Shown here: positions 55,894-64,000 of the stretch, piece after piece
Layout of the letters: every line of letters starts with the position of its first letter
How positions within the stretch are numbered: position 1 is the stretch's first letter
NCBI RefSeq assembly: GCF_020283565.1
Contig: NC_060065.1
Span: 51,014,409-51,078,408, forward strand
DNA length: 64,000 nucleotides
Reading direction: 5' to 3'
DNA from: Trifolium pratense
Taxonomy: Eukaryota > Streptophyta > Magnoliopsida > Fabales > Fabaceae
Made by a program: the position numbers and the translations under genes
The notes under the pieces: generated by a model
Database searches by the model: none
What the model was told of the DNA's origin: nothing
Seen by the model: only the letters and a program-made list of their open reading frames with translations

Positions 55894-56674
55894 TATAAAA
55901 TACTCCATGAGTGTCATGAGCAATGAACATATATTCCCCCATTTACGACAAAGTCACAAATTACGTTTTTGGAAAGTAGAATATTTGTTATAATGGACTA
56001 ATTACATTTTTGTCCGTTATTATCTTTATTTTTGGTTTTAAGTTGATGTTATTTTTTAAAAGTTTTAAGTTGATTCTTATTTTTGCTGCCGTTGAATTAG
56101 TTAGTCCCTCCATCAATTTTTATTATTACCTTTAAACTTTAACACGTGACAAACGAAAACCACACTTGAACAAATAACATGTGTTCGCATTTAATTAAAC
56201 GACAGAAAAAATATAAGAACCAACTCGAAATTTTTAAAAGATAATGAACCAATTTAAAACATAAAATAATGATAATGGAGAAATATGTAATTAATCCTTG
56301 ACAACTCTTTTTAAACTCTCTCTCACACTTCCTTCTCCTATTTCTGTCAAACCGCGGGTGGGGACTCACTGCGTTTCAAAGCTTCATTGCGCGCGCGGGA
56401 ATTAAGTTCAAACACAGTCTCAATTCGACTTACTCTCCGATTCGAGTTCCCATTCGTCCACCATTGTCTTCTTCAACCTCCGCAGGTAATCCTTCATCGA
56501 GTTCCCATGGCGTCGTATTCATCGATTATAACGTCTTCGCTTCTGCAATTTTACGTCGATTTGGCGTGACTCAATCATCTCCTCGATTCAGTTTGCTCTC
56601 GATCGCTGTTCTCCACGGTTTGTATCACCATCGTCTTCGCCAAAGGTAATCTCATTGTTCTGCTATATATCTTG

Positions 56675-56699
56675 CTTTCTTTCTTTCTTTCTTTCTTTT
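56675..56699. repeat. CTTT tetranucleotide microsatellite
   Basis: About six CTTT units, in what may be the first intron of the unidentified 56.4-kb exon. Confidence 0.9.
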
Positions 56700-57674
56700 A
56701 CTTTGCCTTTTCATGTTTGAAAAATTGTTGAATTGATGTGATGTTTTGTATTCTGTTGTAGCTCATGGTACACTGTTTATTTTCTGTTTGATCAAATGCT
56801 TCAACCAACCTTCTATGGTAGAAAAAATTGAACACTTTCTGTTTGATAAAATGCTTCAACCAACCTTATATGGTACTTTGTCAGTTCTGTACAGTGTTTA
56901 ATTAATGCTGACTTAACAATTTAACATGCAACACATGTGAAAAAATGTTACGGATTGATTCTTCTCACTTAACAATTTAACACTAGTCCTTCAAAAAGTT
57001 TAAAACTAGTAATTCTTTAACATTTCTTAAAGTGTTACCCTGTTACCGATTGTAATTTTATCGTATATCACTTTTTGTGATGGAAAAAACGAATATGCTC
57101 TGTCTCCTAGAGAAAATTCATCAACCGCTTGATAGTTATGGTAGGGTGTATGGGAGAAATTAAAAACTAAAAAACTGTTTTTGAGAAGAGAATCAAACAG
57201 GCCCTTAGTTTTGGTACGGTGACTATTTTTTTAAATTGATGTGTTTTCAATTTAGTGTTAATAATTAGGGAAGTTCATCGTTTTGAATGCAGATCTTGTG
57301 TTATATGAAACAGAACGCCTTGCAGACATGAAAATCGAGATTTGCATTTATCACTTGATGCATCATTTTCTTCGGTTTGTTCATATATTTCAAATCTAAC
57401 TGTTGTTTAACCACTTGACGCATATAACTACTGTAAAAATTTAGTGAAAGGATGAAGCTAATAATATTCTTAGAGTGATTAGATGAAACTCATAGTATGT
57501 TATCTTTTGGATATAATGTGTTGATCATACGAGTATTGAACTTCATGTGAATTTCAATCATAATTTAGAATAATAAAAGTATTGAACTTCGATCTGTAAA
57601 TGAAGCTTAATTAATACATGATAGGATAGTACAGGTTTTGATGTGGCGTAAAGCTTGATTTTTTGCATCCTTAG

Positions 57675-57865
57675 TGTTGGGGAGTCTGGGGGAGCTTGAG
57701 AGAAACAATGGGGTCAATGCTTTAGGACCACAAGAGAGGGAGACGCCACATCTCCACTCAAAACCTTAAGGCATTAGGTTAATGGGTCACCTCTTGTATA
57801 AATCCAACATTCTTCCCATACATAGTCGATGTGGGACTTAACCACTCACACTTGAAAACCCAACA
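57675..57865. mobile_element. Solo LTR or small LTR element, 191 bp, 5-bp TSD
   Basis: It begins tgttggggagtctggg and ends gaaaacccaaca, with TG...CA ends and short inverted tgttggg/cccaaca termini. TSD cttag is at 57670-57674 and 57866-57870. The inner gatgtgggacttaacc is a block common in small plant LTR elements. Confidence 0.85.
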
Positions 57866-58976
57866 CTTAGTTTGGTAATTGCTCGATTCAAGTTGTTCAT
57901 TCTTTTTTTAAAAAAAGAATTTACCAGAATTGACTGTGCTCAAAAGTTACTTAGTTTGAAGCTATGCTAAGTTATATTTTGATTTTTAATAATATTAATA
58001 TTTAGGATTTTAGACCAAAAAAATATTTGGAATGTTAGAATAGTTGTCAATTATGCTTTACTGCACCATTTTATCGATATGCCTTGTGCACTGTTTTGTT
58101 TCTATGCCCATTATGTTAACATACTAAGAGTATGTTTGGTTTCTATTTTCATTTTCTGACTTCGTTTTTAATTACAAAAACAGCACTTTGGTCTCATGTT
58201 ATTTCAATTTTAAAAAAATTTATATAGGAAACAGTGTCTCTATTCTCTTGTCCTTGATCAAGTTTTCTGGTGGTGTTAGATTTGTCAAGTTTAGCAAGGT
58301 TATGGGGAAGTTAATGATTACTTATCCGGGGTTAAAATGTCAAAGTATATGTTTATTATCCATATTCCATAATGCTTATTGTGTGTGTTGCACGTCTGTC
58401 TATATTCTGTGACGATACATGGATTTGCTATAACTATTGGTTGTAAAATGGGATCGCTGGATCATTTTGGCAGGTTATGGAACAAAATAATTCAGCCTTC
58501 ATGCAAAAGTTTCAAATGTCAAAGTGATACCTAATGGGGTCATTGATCAAAGAGTTTCTTTTTTGAGGGTCTGATGGATATTTTTCATTGTATCCTTTCA
58601 TTTACAAATTACAATTACAACTTTATTTTAACTACCTTTTAATTTGCATGATAACTTTTGTGGGATATTAAGCCCTATTTAATTTTATGTTTGCTTATCT
58701 TTCTGTTCTTGCTTTTGAGTGAGAAGTTATAGTTGATTATGGCAAATCAGTGTTAAAGAAACGATCAATTTCCTTAACGTGTATGCTTTAAGCCACAACA
58801 TGCCTGCAGGGACTCATTTAGTTGAAGTGGTAGCAATAGGCTATTTCTTTTCTCCAGTTTGTACTCAATTTGGATATTACTACATCTATAAATTTTCCCC
58901 TATGTATGCTCATGTATTAAATTATTGTGTTCATTTAAAAAAGGTATGAGTTGATGTTAGTGCAAGAAACCCTGAC

Positions 58977-59239
58977 AAAAAGGTATGAGTTGATGTTAGA
59001 GCCATTGAAGGAGGAACAATATTATGAGGTTGGTTTAGACTACAAATTCCCAGTTCGTTCTCCCTTCCACATTCCTTAAGCATAAATTATTATCTGAATG
59101 TCTGCATGCTGTTATCTTGTTTTGCTACAGACTAGGGTGCCATTCTCTATTATGTCCATTGTGAAGCGTCCAATGGTTCTGATGATGGGATTCATGCTGA
59201 TTGTTGTCTTTCTTATGCCCAAATTGATGGAGAACACGG
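58977..59239 (+). pseudogene. Fragment of an EMC7-like gene (two exons)
   Basis: The exon ending at 59028 encodes YELMLEPLKEEQYYE and is followed by a gt donor. The exon 59131-59239 encodes TRVPFSIMSIVKRPMVLMMGFMLIVVFLMPKLMENT and ends in phase 1, as in real EMC7 genes (ER membrane protein complex subunit 7; beta-sandwich lumenal domain then this C-terminal membrane segment). Relatives have MREPFS and KSPMGLM, so several changes are visible (MRE to TRV, ENM to ENT). The lumenal domain exons and the last exon (DPEEM...) were not found. It retains the intron, so it is a duplicated gene piece, not a retrocopy. A 23-base repeat (aaaggtatgagttgatgtta) occurs twice around 58940-59000. Confidence 0.7.
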
Positions 59240-59675
59240 GTATGCCTTCTAAAGTTTATATATGAACTTCTTTTGTTTCCTTTCGTGTTTATCTCATTTG
59301 CATCTCTGTGTGACTGTACTTGCTTTGAAAGGATGAACTGATTACTTATTCATAGTCGCATGATATAGCACGCTATTTAGACATACAATTTATTTTATTT
59401 TATTGCCTTCTAGTTTTTACACTGAAAGTTGAATTTGCTGCTTAATTTCCATAAAAACAATAGCAGTGATTTGATTAATGCTTCTGCAGTTTTACCAGAT
59501 TTTCCCGTAAATTTCACAAACCAGCGAGCCTATGTAAACATATAGTGCTATTAAACAAAGAATAATTAAGGGCAACAATGGTATAGTTTCTCTACACTTT
59601 ATTGTGAAAAAACATTATGTCCCTAAATATGACTTTCACGATTGAAACTCAATGTTCATAACTTAACTTGTAAGT

Positions 59676-59695
59676 TTTTTTTTTTTGGACAAAAT
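59676..59695 (-). repeat. 20-bp micro-insertion with 13-bp direct repeats
   Basis: A T-run plus ggacaaaat lies between two copies of ttaacttgtaagt (59663-59675 and 59696-59708). Confidence 0.7.
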
Positions 59696-59779
59696 TTAAC
59701 TTGTAAGTATTAGAACATAGAGCATAGTAGTGTGTGAATTAAAAATAAAAATTCTAAATTCCCAAATTGGATAATAGAA

Positions 59780-60030
59780 AATATTAGTGTGTGCAGCATA
59801 CTAGTATAGTATGTGAAAAAAACATTAAGTCACTCATCCATTAGATACACATTAATTGTTTAACTCCCAACACTATATATAGAGTGTTAAGCCTTTGAGA
59901 AAATCACACCAAGCTTGCGGCAATTTCAAGCTTCTCTTTTCTCCCTTTGTTGCTTGATGCACTTTCGAGCCATTCTCCCTCTTTCTTGTTGTCCCTTCAG
60001 ATTATGAGTGGTCATAGAACCAAAGTTTCT
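59780..60030. repeat. Duplicated flank block A, copy 1
   Basis: The block starting tattagtgtgtgcagc and running through gagtgttaagcctttgag, aaaatcacacc, gatgcactttcgagcc and cccttcag is repeated with changes at 61119-61370. The spacing of both copies relative to the BAHD 3' ends indicates a local tandem duplication. The acactatatatagagtg stretch is TATA-like. An LTR origin is possible but unproven. Confidence 0.65.
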
Positions 60031-60685
60031 TCGGTAGTAGTACTGCAGTCCCCCTCCATTTGGTTCAAGAGTGGTCCTTGTATCACATTAGAATGGTCAT
60101 AGTACCATTTTAGACTGGCGAAAATCTACAGTGCAGTAGAACTCTGATATAGTTGTAGCTGGACTCTTTTATTTTAAGAATGTGGTGGTTGATAGTATGT
60201 TTGTAGTACATTATTAGGCAGTGCTGTGCAACTTAAGGAGAGCGAATAGTTTTAACTCCAATAAACAACAATTTTAAAACTTTTTTTTTCATTCTGCCAT
60301 GACTACTACCAAAGAAATTATTGGCTTAGATTTTATTGTTGTAGACTACAACAAACCATTTCTGTTTGAAAGAAATCACTTTCATACATTGGCAACAAAA
60401 GATGATATTTTTCATATCAACAAAAAGTGATGCTAACATTTTGCAGAAAGATATTTCAGTTGCACTTGAAATAGATGAACTAATTGAAAAAGGATAAAAA
60501 GACTAAAGAGTATTCCCTTGAAAGTCCCATAACATGTCTTCTATACTACATTTAGCAATCACTCTACTTATAGTAAGTAAACTGAAATGAATACTGCATT
60601 ACTCTATATTAAGTGCAATGTTTGCCTAAACTTATCAAACCAAATATTAGTAACAGAAAGAGTAAAAGCAAAGTGATTTGCACAT

Positions 60686-61118
60686 TCACAAGCTACAAAT
60701 ATTATCAAGTTGTTCTTGAAAGATGTTGATGAAATTAGCCATTCGAGACCTCTCGAGAGCCAAACCAATCTCAATTCCGTTTCCACCATCTCTACAATCA
60801 GAAAGAGAAATCGAACCAGACGAATCAAGATGAACTGTATCAGATTTCTTAGGCTTTCCCCACCCAAAATCAGTCTCATAAACAGCAAATTTAGGTGATC
60901 CAGCAACTACTACAAGAGATGTACCCGGCTTCGTTAAATCCCTAAAATCAGACATCAATTATTCAGCTCCTAACCAAGCATTACTCTTAAAATCTCATAT
61001 TCTTTTCAATACCCTTTGCTGCCACAATGATCCCATTTTTTCCGACTAACTCATCTCTCTTTAAAGCCACAGTATAAGATGCAATACAATTTCCAAAATA
61101 AGTTTTTGGTAATGAAAA
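60686..61118 (-). pseudogene. BAHD acyltransferase 3' fragment
   Basis: The minus strand encodes the C-terminal part of the BAHD family seen at 61594-62991, including TDFGWGKPKKSD and ALERSRMANFINIFQEQLDNIC. Upstream, to about 61118, the homology continues through frameshifted sequence (a small deletion near 61005) up to the coding for KTYFGNC. It stops abruptly at actagtgtgtg, the start of block A copy 2. The acyl-acceptor half and HxxxD are absent, so it is a truncated relic. The upstream 60461-60600 also matches 61371-61510. Confidence 0.85.
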
Positions 61119-61370
61119 TACTAGTGTGTGTAGCAAACTAGTATGTGTAATTTGAGATAAATATTAATCCTCACAGTTAGATTACACACATTGTTTAGCT
61201 TCCAACATTATATACAGAGTGTTACGTCTTTTGAGAAAATCACACTAATTAACTTGCGGCTATTTCAAACTTCTCTCATCTCATTTTTTCTGCTCGATGC
61301 ACTTTCAAGCTACTTTTCCCTCTTTTTTGTTTTCCCTTCAGTATAAGAGTAGGCATGGAACCACATTTGA
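61119..61370. repeat. Duplicated flank block A, copy 2
   Basis: It matches 59780-60030 (tagtgtgtgtagc, agagtgttacgtcttttgag, aaaatcacac, gatgcactttcaagc, cccttcag). It directly joins the truncated BAHD fragment on its left and the 3' flank of the intact BAHD gene on its right. The 430 bases at about 60031-60460 in copy 1 have no partner here. Confidence 0.65.
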
Positions 61371-61593
61371 AATAGATGAACAAATTAAAAAAGGATAAAA
61401 AGACTAAAGAGTATTTCAAGTCTCATAAACATGTCTTCTTTACTTAGCAATTACACATTTAGCAATCACTCTACTTATAGTAAAGTAAATTGAAATGAAT
61501 ACTTCATTACTCTATATAAAATGGAATGTTTGCCTAAACTTATTGAACTAAATATTAGTAACATAAAGAGTAAAAGGAAAGTGATTTGCACAT

Positions 61594-62991
61594 TCACATG
61601 CTACAAATATTATCAAGTTGTTCTTGAAAGATGTTCATGAAATTAGCCATTCGAGACCTCTCAAGAGCCAAACCAATCTCAATTCCGCTTCCACCAACTC
61701 TACAATCAGAAAGCGAAATCGTACACGAAACATGATGAACCTTATCAGATTTCTTAGGCTTTCCCCACCCAAAATCAGTCTCATAAACAGCATGTTTAGG
61801 TGATCCAGCAACTACTAAAATCGACTTATCTGGTATAAATAATTCCCTATAATCAAGCATCAACGTTTCAGATCCTAACGCTTCATCACTCTTGAAATCT
61901 CTTATCTTCCTATCAATACCATTTGCCGCCACAACAATGCCATTATTTCCAACTAACTCGTCTCTCTTTACAACCACAATATAAGATGCCAGACAATTTC
62001 CAAAGTAAGTTTTTGATAATGAAAATTCAGGACGACCACGACAATCTGCAAAAAACAGGAAGTTGCATAGATCATCAACAACATCACCTTGATCACTTTG
62101 CTCTGATTTTACCATACAACACCAAATCAAGGAACATGTTACCACAAAAGTTGAAATGTATTGTGTTGTTTCTATACATTTATCAACAATCCATTTCTTC
62201 AGTTTCTGAATTTGTTCATGACTCAACACTAAACAAGTTCGTACGTTTTTAGGATACACATCTGGAATGAGATCTGCGAATTCCACTTTTTCTAATACAT
62301 AATCTTGTGTTTCTTGTAAGTAGATTATTTTAGGATCTTTTGGGGCATTAAGTATTGTATGTCTTTCATGGGAAGGAAGATCAAGTGGCAGAGAGTGTTC
62401 AAGAGACGAATTGTTTTTGTTGTTTGCTCTGTTTTTAGAAACAGAGGCCCAAAATTTCATAAAATGGTGAAGTGATTTTCCGTCTGCAGCCATATGTTTG
62501 AACGCGAGACAGATAGATAAGCCGGAGTTCGGCATAATAGTGATTTGAATGGCCATTATTGGAATGACTTGTGTGTTGTTCTGTTCAGTACTAGGTGGAG
62601 GCAAATTTGGAACAAGAGAGTGCCAGATTTTAGCATCTTGTGAATCTGATATGAGGAGGTTGAAGTCTGCTGAGGATTCAGCTACGGTGAAGCAGAGAGA
62701 GTCGGTATCGAGGTAACGTATGTAAGGTTCAGTTTGGGAATCTGAAGGGATGATGAGGTTGGAGGAGAACGGGAAGAAGTGTTGGAGGGTTAAGGAAAGA
62801 GAGTGTTTGAGAATGGGAAGTGTTGTTTGAAGGAAGTGATGAGTTGGATGAGGAAAGTGGTAGAAGAATATGCGTTTAGCGGGGTATCGGCAGTAAAACC
62901 ATGTATTGTCGAAGACAGTGAGGGGAAGTGTGGTTGGTGATGGAAGTGAACTGGGTGGTGGTGCAACATGACTCTGCTCTATCACCTTCAT
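61594..62991 (-). CDS. BAHD acyltransferase, clade I, intact
   Basis: Intronless, 465 residues, usual family length. The N-terminus is MKVIEQSHVAPPPSSLPSPT followed by LPLTVFDNTWFYC. The catalytic HxxxD is HMAAD (His166, Asp170), RGRPEFSLSKTYFGNC contains the clade motif, and DFGWG sits at 406-410. It belongs with anthocyanin/phenolic glucoside (malonyl) acyltransferases. The expected reaction is acyl transfer from acyl-CoA to a sugar hydroxyl of a flavonoid or other phenolic glycoside in the cytosol; donor and acceptor are not predictable from motifs. It is the apparent parent or sister of the pseudogene at 53066 and the fragment at 60686. Confidence 0.92.
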   Translation of the reverse strand: MKVIEQSHVAPPPSSLPSPTTLPLTVFDNTWFYCRYPAKRIFFYHFPHPTHHFLQTTLPILKHSLSLTLQHFFPFSSNLIIPSDSQTEPYIRYLDTDSLCFTVAESSADFNLLISDSQDAKIWHSLVPNLPPPSTEQNNTQVIPIMAIQITIMPNSGLSICLAFKHMAADGKSLHHFMKFWASVSKNRANNKNNSSLEHSLPLDLPSHERHTILNAPKDPKIIYLQETQDYVLEKVEFADLIPDVYPKNVRTCLVLSHEQIQKLKKWIVDKCIETTQYISTFVVTCSLIWCCMVKSEQSDQGDVVDDLCNFLFFADCRGRPEFSLSKTYFGNCLASYIVVVKRDELVGNNGIVVAANGIDRKIRDFKSDEALGSETLMLDYRELFIPDKSILVVAGSPKHAVYETDFGWGKPKKSDKVHHVSCTISLSDCRVGGSGIEIGLALERSRMANFMNIFQEQLDNICSM

Positions 62992-64000
62992 ATTTGTGTT
63001 TGTGACTTTGTTGTAAATGGAGGATCAATTTATATTGGAGGAATTGATCTCCAAGATAAGAATCAAACGGAGGAATATATGTTCATTGCTCTACAATATC
63101 ATCTTAAAATTGAGAGTTAAGTCTAACTCATTGTAAAGTAAAAATTACTTTTACTTTATAAACACATTTTCAGAGAATCTCGCTCAGACTTCTTAATCTT
63201 TATCATTGTATTAAACTATTTATAGACGGAGGTGGAATAGAGCTTATGGGGCACTATCTTTTAAAACTTTTTTTATTATCACTACTTTATATGGCCCTCA
63301 CCCAATAGAAATGTTATAAGGTGCTCCACTCCATTTACTTATTACTCTCTCTGTCACTTAATATAAGCCTCTGTTGCAATTTTTCACGCATATTAAGAAA
63401 AATTGGTAGTGTAATAAATGTATACTTTTTGGATATTACAATTACTAAATTATCCTTGGTGAAAAGATGTATTTGTAGTTGACTTTTCGGATTTCAATAT
63501 AAAGTGGGATTATGTTTGAAAAAGTAATAATAAATGTGTTTAGAGGATTACAAAGGGACTTATATTTATGGACAAATTTTATCTTTGAAAGGGTGCTTAT
63601 AATTAGGGACGGAGGAAGTACAATAATACATTGTTTTGTCTCACTCTTGGTAAAGTTGGCCCATATCAAAGAAATTAAAAAATATATATATAAAACAAAC
63701 ACAAAAACACTACATAGTGACAAACCACACTTAATAAAGAAACATTTTTCAGACTATCTCTCTCTTCGTGCAGAAAACGCAGCAACCCATATATAGGGCT
63801 GCGCACCTTGGCGGTGCAGGACCTGCCGCGCCTCGCGCAGCCACCAGCAAGCCAACCACATTCCTGCTTCAACATTGCGCCTAGGCAGCACCCTCTGCGC
63901 CTAGCGCTGCGCAGGGGGCAGTTCCAGTTCTGATTTTCTGCCTCACAATTTGAAGGCAAATTCCAACAATGTCATTTATAGTCACATGAATTAGCACCCT
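62992..64000. other. BAHD promoter and right edge of the window
   Basis: The first about 100 bases are BAHD upstream sequence shared with the palindrome arms (gtgactttgttgtaaatgg, ggaatatatgttcattgctc). A degenerate TRIM-LTR-like stretch is at about 63097-63200 (ctaactcattgtaaag, ttataaacacat, acttcttaa). A MITE is at 63345. At 63790-63960 the composition jumps to GC-rich with repeated gcgc/ctgcgc blocks, perhaps an LTR retroelement cut by the window end. Confidence 0.5.
63345..63618. mobile_element. Stowaway-type MITE, 274 bp
   Basis: Left end ctctctctgtcacttaatat and right end attagggacggaggaag are inverted in the usual Stowaway style (gacggagg/cctctgt-like), with TA at 63343-63344 and 63619-63620. 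Confidence 0.7.

Larger units (their letters stand above)
54503..55960. repeat. Palindrome upstream of the BAHD pseudogene, right arm split by a transposon
   Basis: Left arm 54503-54615; spacer 54616-54629 (attattctctcata); right arm 54630-54684 plus 55903-55960. The arms are each 113 bases and nearly complementary. The left arm begins tttgtgactttgttgtaaat, upstream DNA also found before the intact BAHD gene (63001-63080). The right arm is interrupted by the Mutator-type element 54685-55893 and its TSD. Confidence 0.88.
55961..58920. other. Region between the palindrome and the EMC7 fragment
   Basis: A less AT-rich block at about 56340-56650 looks like a gene 5' end: gcgcgcgcgg, pyrimidine-rich leader, short open frames on the plus strand (for example MASYSSIITSSLLQF at 56508) and a donor-like caaag|gtaatc at 56646. 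I cannot identify a product; it could be the broken first exon of the EMC7-like gene 2.3 kb downstream (speculative). A CTTT repeat lies at 56675-56699. A solo LTR at 57675 is listed separately. The rest is AT-rich with no recognised feature. Confidence 0.45.

Noticed and set aside
57290..57420. Possible middle exon of the EMC7-like gene
   Set aside because: An acceptor-like site exists, but the translation does not resemble the EMC7 lumenal domain.
59780..61370. LTR retrotransposon that captured a BAHD fragment (block A as LTRs)
   Set aside because: Sequence after block A copy 2 matches sequence inside the supposed element, which a tandem duplication explains more simply; no primer site or TSD was found. 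Kept as an alternative only.
1..64000. CRISPR arrays, operons, bacterial attachment sites
   Set aside because: The window is plant nuclear DNA with spliced genes. The direct repeats seen are TSDs, LTRs or microsatellites.

Overview
This is a plant nuclear window, almost certainly from a legume and most like Medicago (inference). The genes have small exons with GT-AG introns, the intergenic DNA is very AT-rich, and SINEs, MITEs and a TRIM typical of legumes are dispersed through it. A 14-cysteine Bowman-Birk inhibitor and a cluster of clade-I BAHD acyltransferases fit a legume. Exon borders were read by eye from splice signals and family alignment.

Layout. 2.9-5.2 kb (-): D-type cyclin of the CYCD6 group, six exons. 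12.6-12.9 kb (-): small secreted Bowman-Birk inhibitor. 14.8-17.0 kb (+): PETC, the chloroplast Rieske protein of cytochrome b6f, five exons. 22.4-25.1 and 27.4-30.2 kb (+): two tandem nine-exon equilibrative nucleoside transporter (ENT) genes. 31.2-32.6 kb (-): two-exon GPI-anchored protein of the At4g28100 type. 39.6-41.2 kb (-): R2R3-MYB of the MYB41/74/102 type. 50.6-63.0 kb (-): BAHD cluster with one divergent intact gene, one pseudogene with a stop and a frameshift, one 3'-end fragment and one intact gene. The cluster is interrupted by nested transposons and by a fragment of an EMC7 gene on the + strand.

The rest is mobile-element DNA, and many elements can be delimited from target-site duplications (TSDs). 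They include SINEs, a complete TRIM, a solo LTR, Tourist, Stowaway, hAT and Mutator-type MITEs, one CACTA end, a LINE 3' remnant and a retroposed sequence of unknown origin with a 13-bp TSD. The genes share no obvious pathway; they are ordinary neighbours, apart from the two tandem families.

The most unusual signals are three. First, there is a recurrent class of 14-22 bp insertions: a short SINE-like 3' tip plus poly-A, flanked by 9-16 bp direct repeats. Second, a 113-bp-arm palindrome upstream of the BAHD pseudogene has one arm split by a Mutator-type element that itself carries a hAT MITE, giving three datable layers. Third, the two ENT copies carry different SINE insertions in otherwise colinear introns.
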